Both the position numbers and the translations under genes were made by a program. A stretch of DNA of 14,033 nucleotides from Bacteroidales bacterium (GTDB taxonomy: Bacteria; Bacteroidota; Bacteroidia; Bacteroidales; UBA7960), in contig SKYG01000300.1 in assembly GCA_007128045.1 (NCBI GenBank), forward strand, positions 1 to 14,033, in the 5' to 3' direction. Shown one piece after another: positions 13,897 through 14,033 of this stretch (positions are counted from its first letter, which is position 1; each line of letters opens with the position of its first letter). Under the pieces are notes generated by a model. The model saw only the letters and a program-made list of their open reading frames with translations. It did no database searches and had not been told where the DNA came from.

Positions 13897-13927
13897 TTGC
13901 ATGTTCGCTTTTTTTTTACTATATTTG
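13897..13927 (+). promoter_or_regulatory. Putative promoter of the right-edge gene
   Basis: TTG (13897-13899), a 20-nt spacer and TATATTTG (13920-13927) match the Bacteroidota -33/-7 consensus fully. Transcription would begin near 13933, leaving a leader of about 80 nt before the ATG at 14013. With the queA promoter it is one of only two sites in the window with both boxes at ideal spacing. Confidence 0.65.
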
Positions 13928-14012
13928 TTAAAAGCGCAATTCTTTACAAGATTAACGACGTTTTTAGCGCTTTAGTTTTTAATCATATGTTTAACTTAAA
14001 ATATGTAATACA

Positions 14013-14033
14013 ATGGATAAGTCAACAGGAAAA
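14013..14033 (+). CDS. Start of an unidentified gene, cut by the window edge
   Basis: ATG at 14013 opens a plus-strand frame reading MDKSTGK and continues past the window end. A strong promoter upstream and an A/T-rich leader support a real start. Seven residues do not identify it. In some Bacteroidota cdd is close to pyruvate dehydrogenase and type IX secretion genes, but nothing visible here allows that assignment. Confidence 0.55.

Overview
This 14 kb window looks like ordinary core chromosome from a member of the Bacteroidota, probably near the Bacteroidales. Three things point there. Putative promoters match the Bacteroidota sigma-factor pattern (TTG about 20 nt upstream of TAnnTTTG), and start codons are preceded by A/T-rich sequence rather than Shine-Dalgarno sites. 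The ftsX - DUF3098 - uppP - truB cluster followed by queA is typical of the phylum. Several proteins also have Bacteroidota forms: the arginase-like protein next to topA, the HPWHG-type pyrophosphatase and a 166-residue Cdd. I cannot name a genus. I see no rRNA, tRNA, phage, transposase, CRISPR array or defence system.

Layout, left to right. Positions 1-34 may hold the first codons of a minus-strand gene cut by the window edge. A minus-strand pair follows, topA with a formimidoylglutamase/arginase-like gene 17 nt downstream of it. topA is divergent from miaB, and two -7 elements lie back to back in the 87 nt between them. miaB converges on ispD and their stop codons overlap by 4 nt. Between ispD and queA lies a 258 nt spacer with a hairpin and a 105 bp heptanucleotide array. 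queA has a leader of about 200 nt carrying its own promoter, a second small heptad array, a hairpin and a 22-codon ORF. Upstream of it is the tight cluster ftsX, DUF3098, uppP, truB, with 12-22 nt gaps. A family I pyrophosphatase runs on the plus strand and abuts dprA, with no bases between the two stop codons. Next come a ChaN-like exported protein and cdd, both minus strand. At the right edge a good promoter leads into the first seven codons of a plus-strand gene (MDKSTGK).

How the genes work together. The ftsX cluster joins cell division and envelope synthesis (FtsX, undecaprenyl-pyrophosphate phosphatase) with tRNA modification (TruB, QueA). MiaB is a third tRNA modification enzyme. IspD belongs to the MEP pathway, which supplies the isoprenoid precursors of undecaprenyl phosphate and quinones. 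Pyrophosphatase removes the PPi released by IspD and by polymerisation. TopA and DprA act on DNA. Cdd salvages pyrimidines.

I did not find an obviously new multi-gene system. The observations most worth following are these: the arginase-family protein has lost three of six canonical metal ligands; the heptanucleotide array next to queA reads as repeated double stop codons on the coding strand; a second heptad array sits at the other end of queA; and the queA leader is structured.
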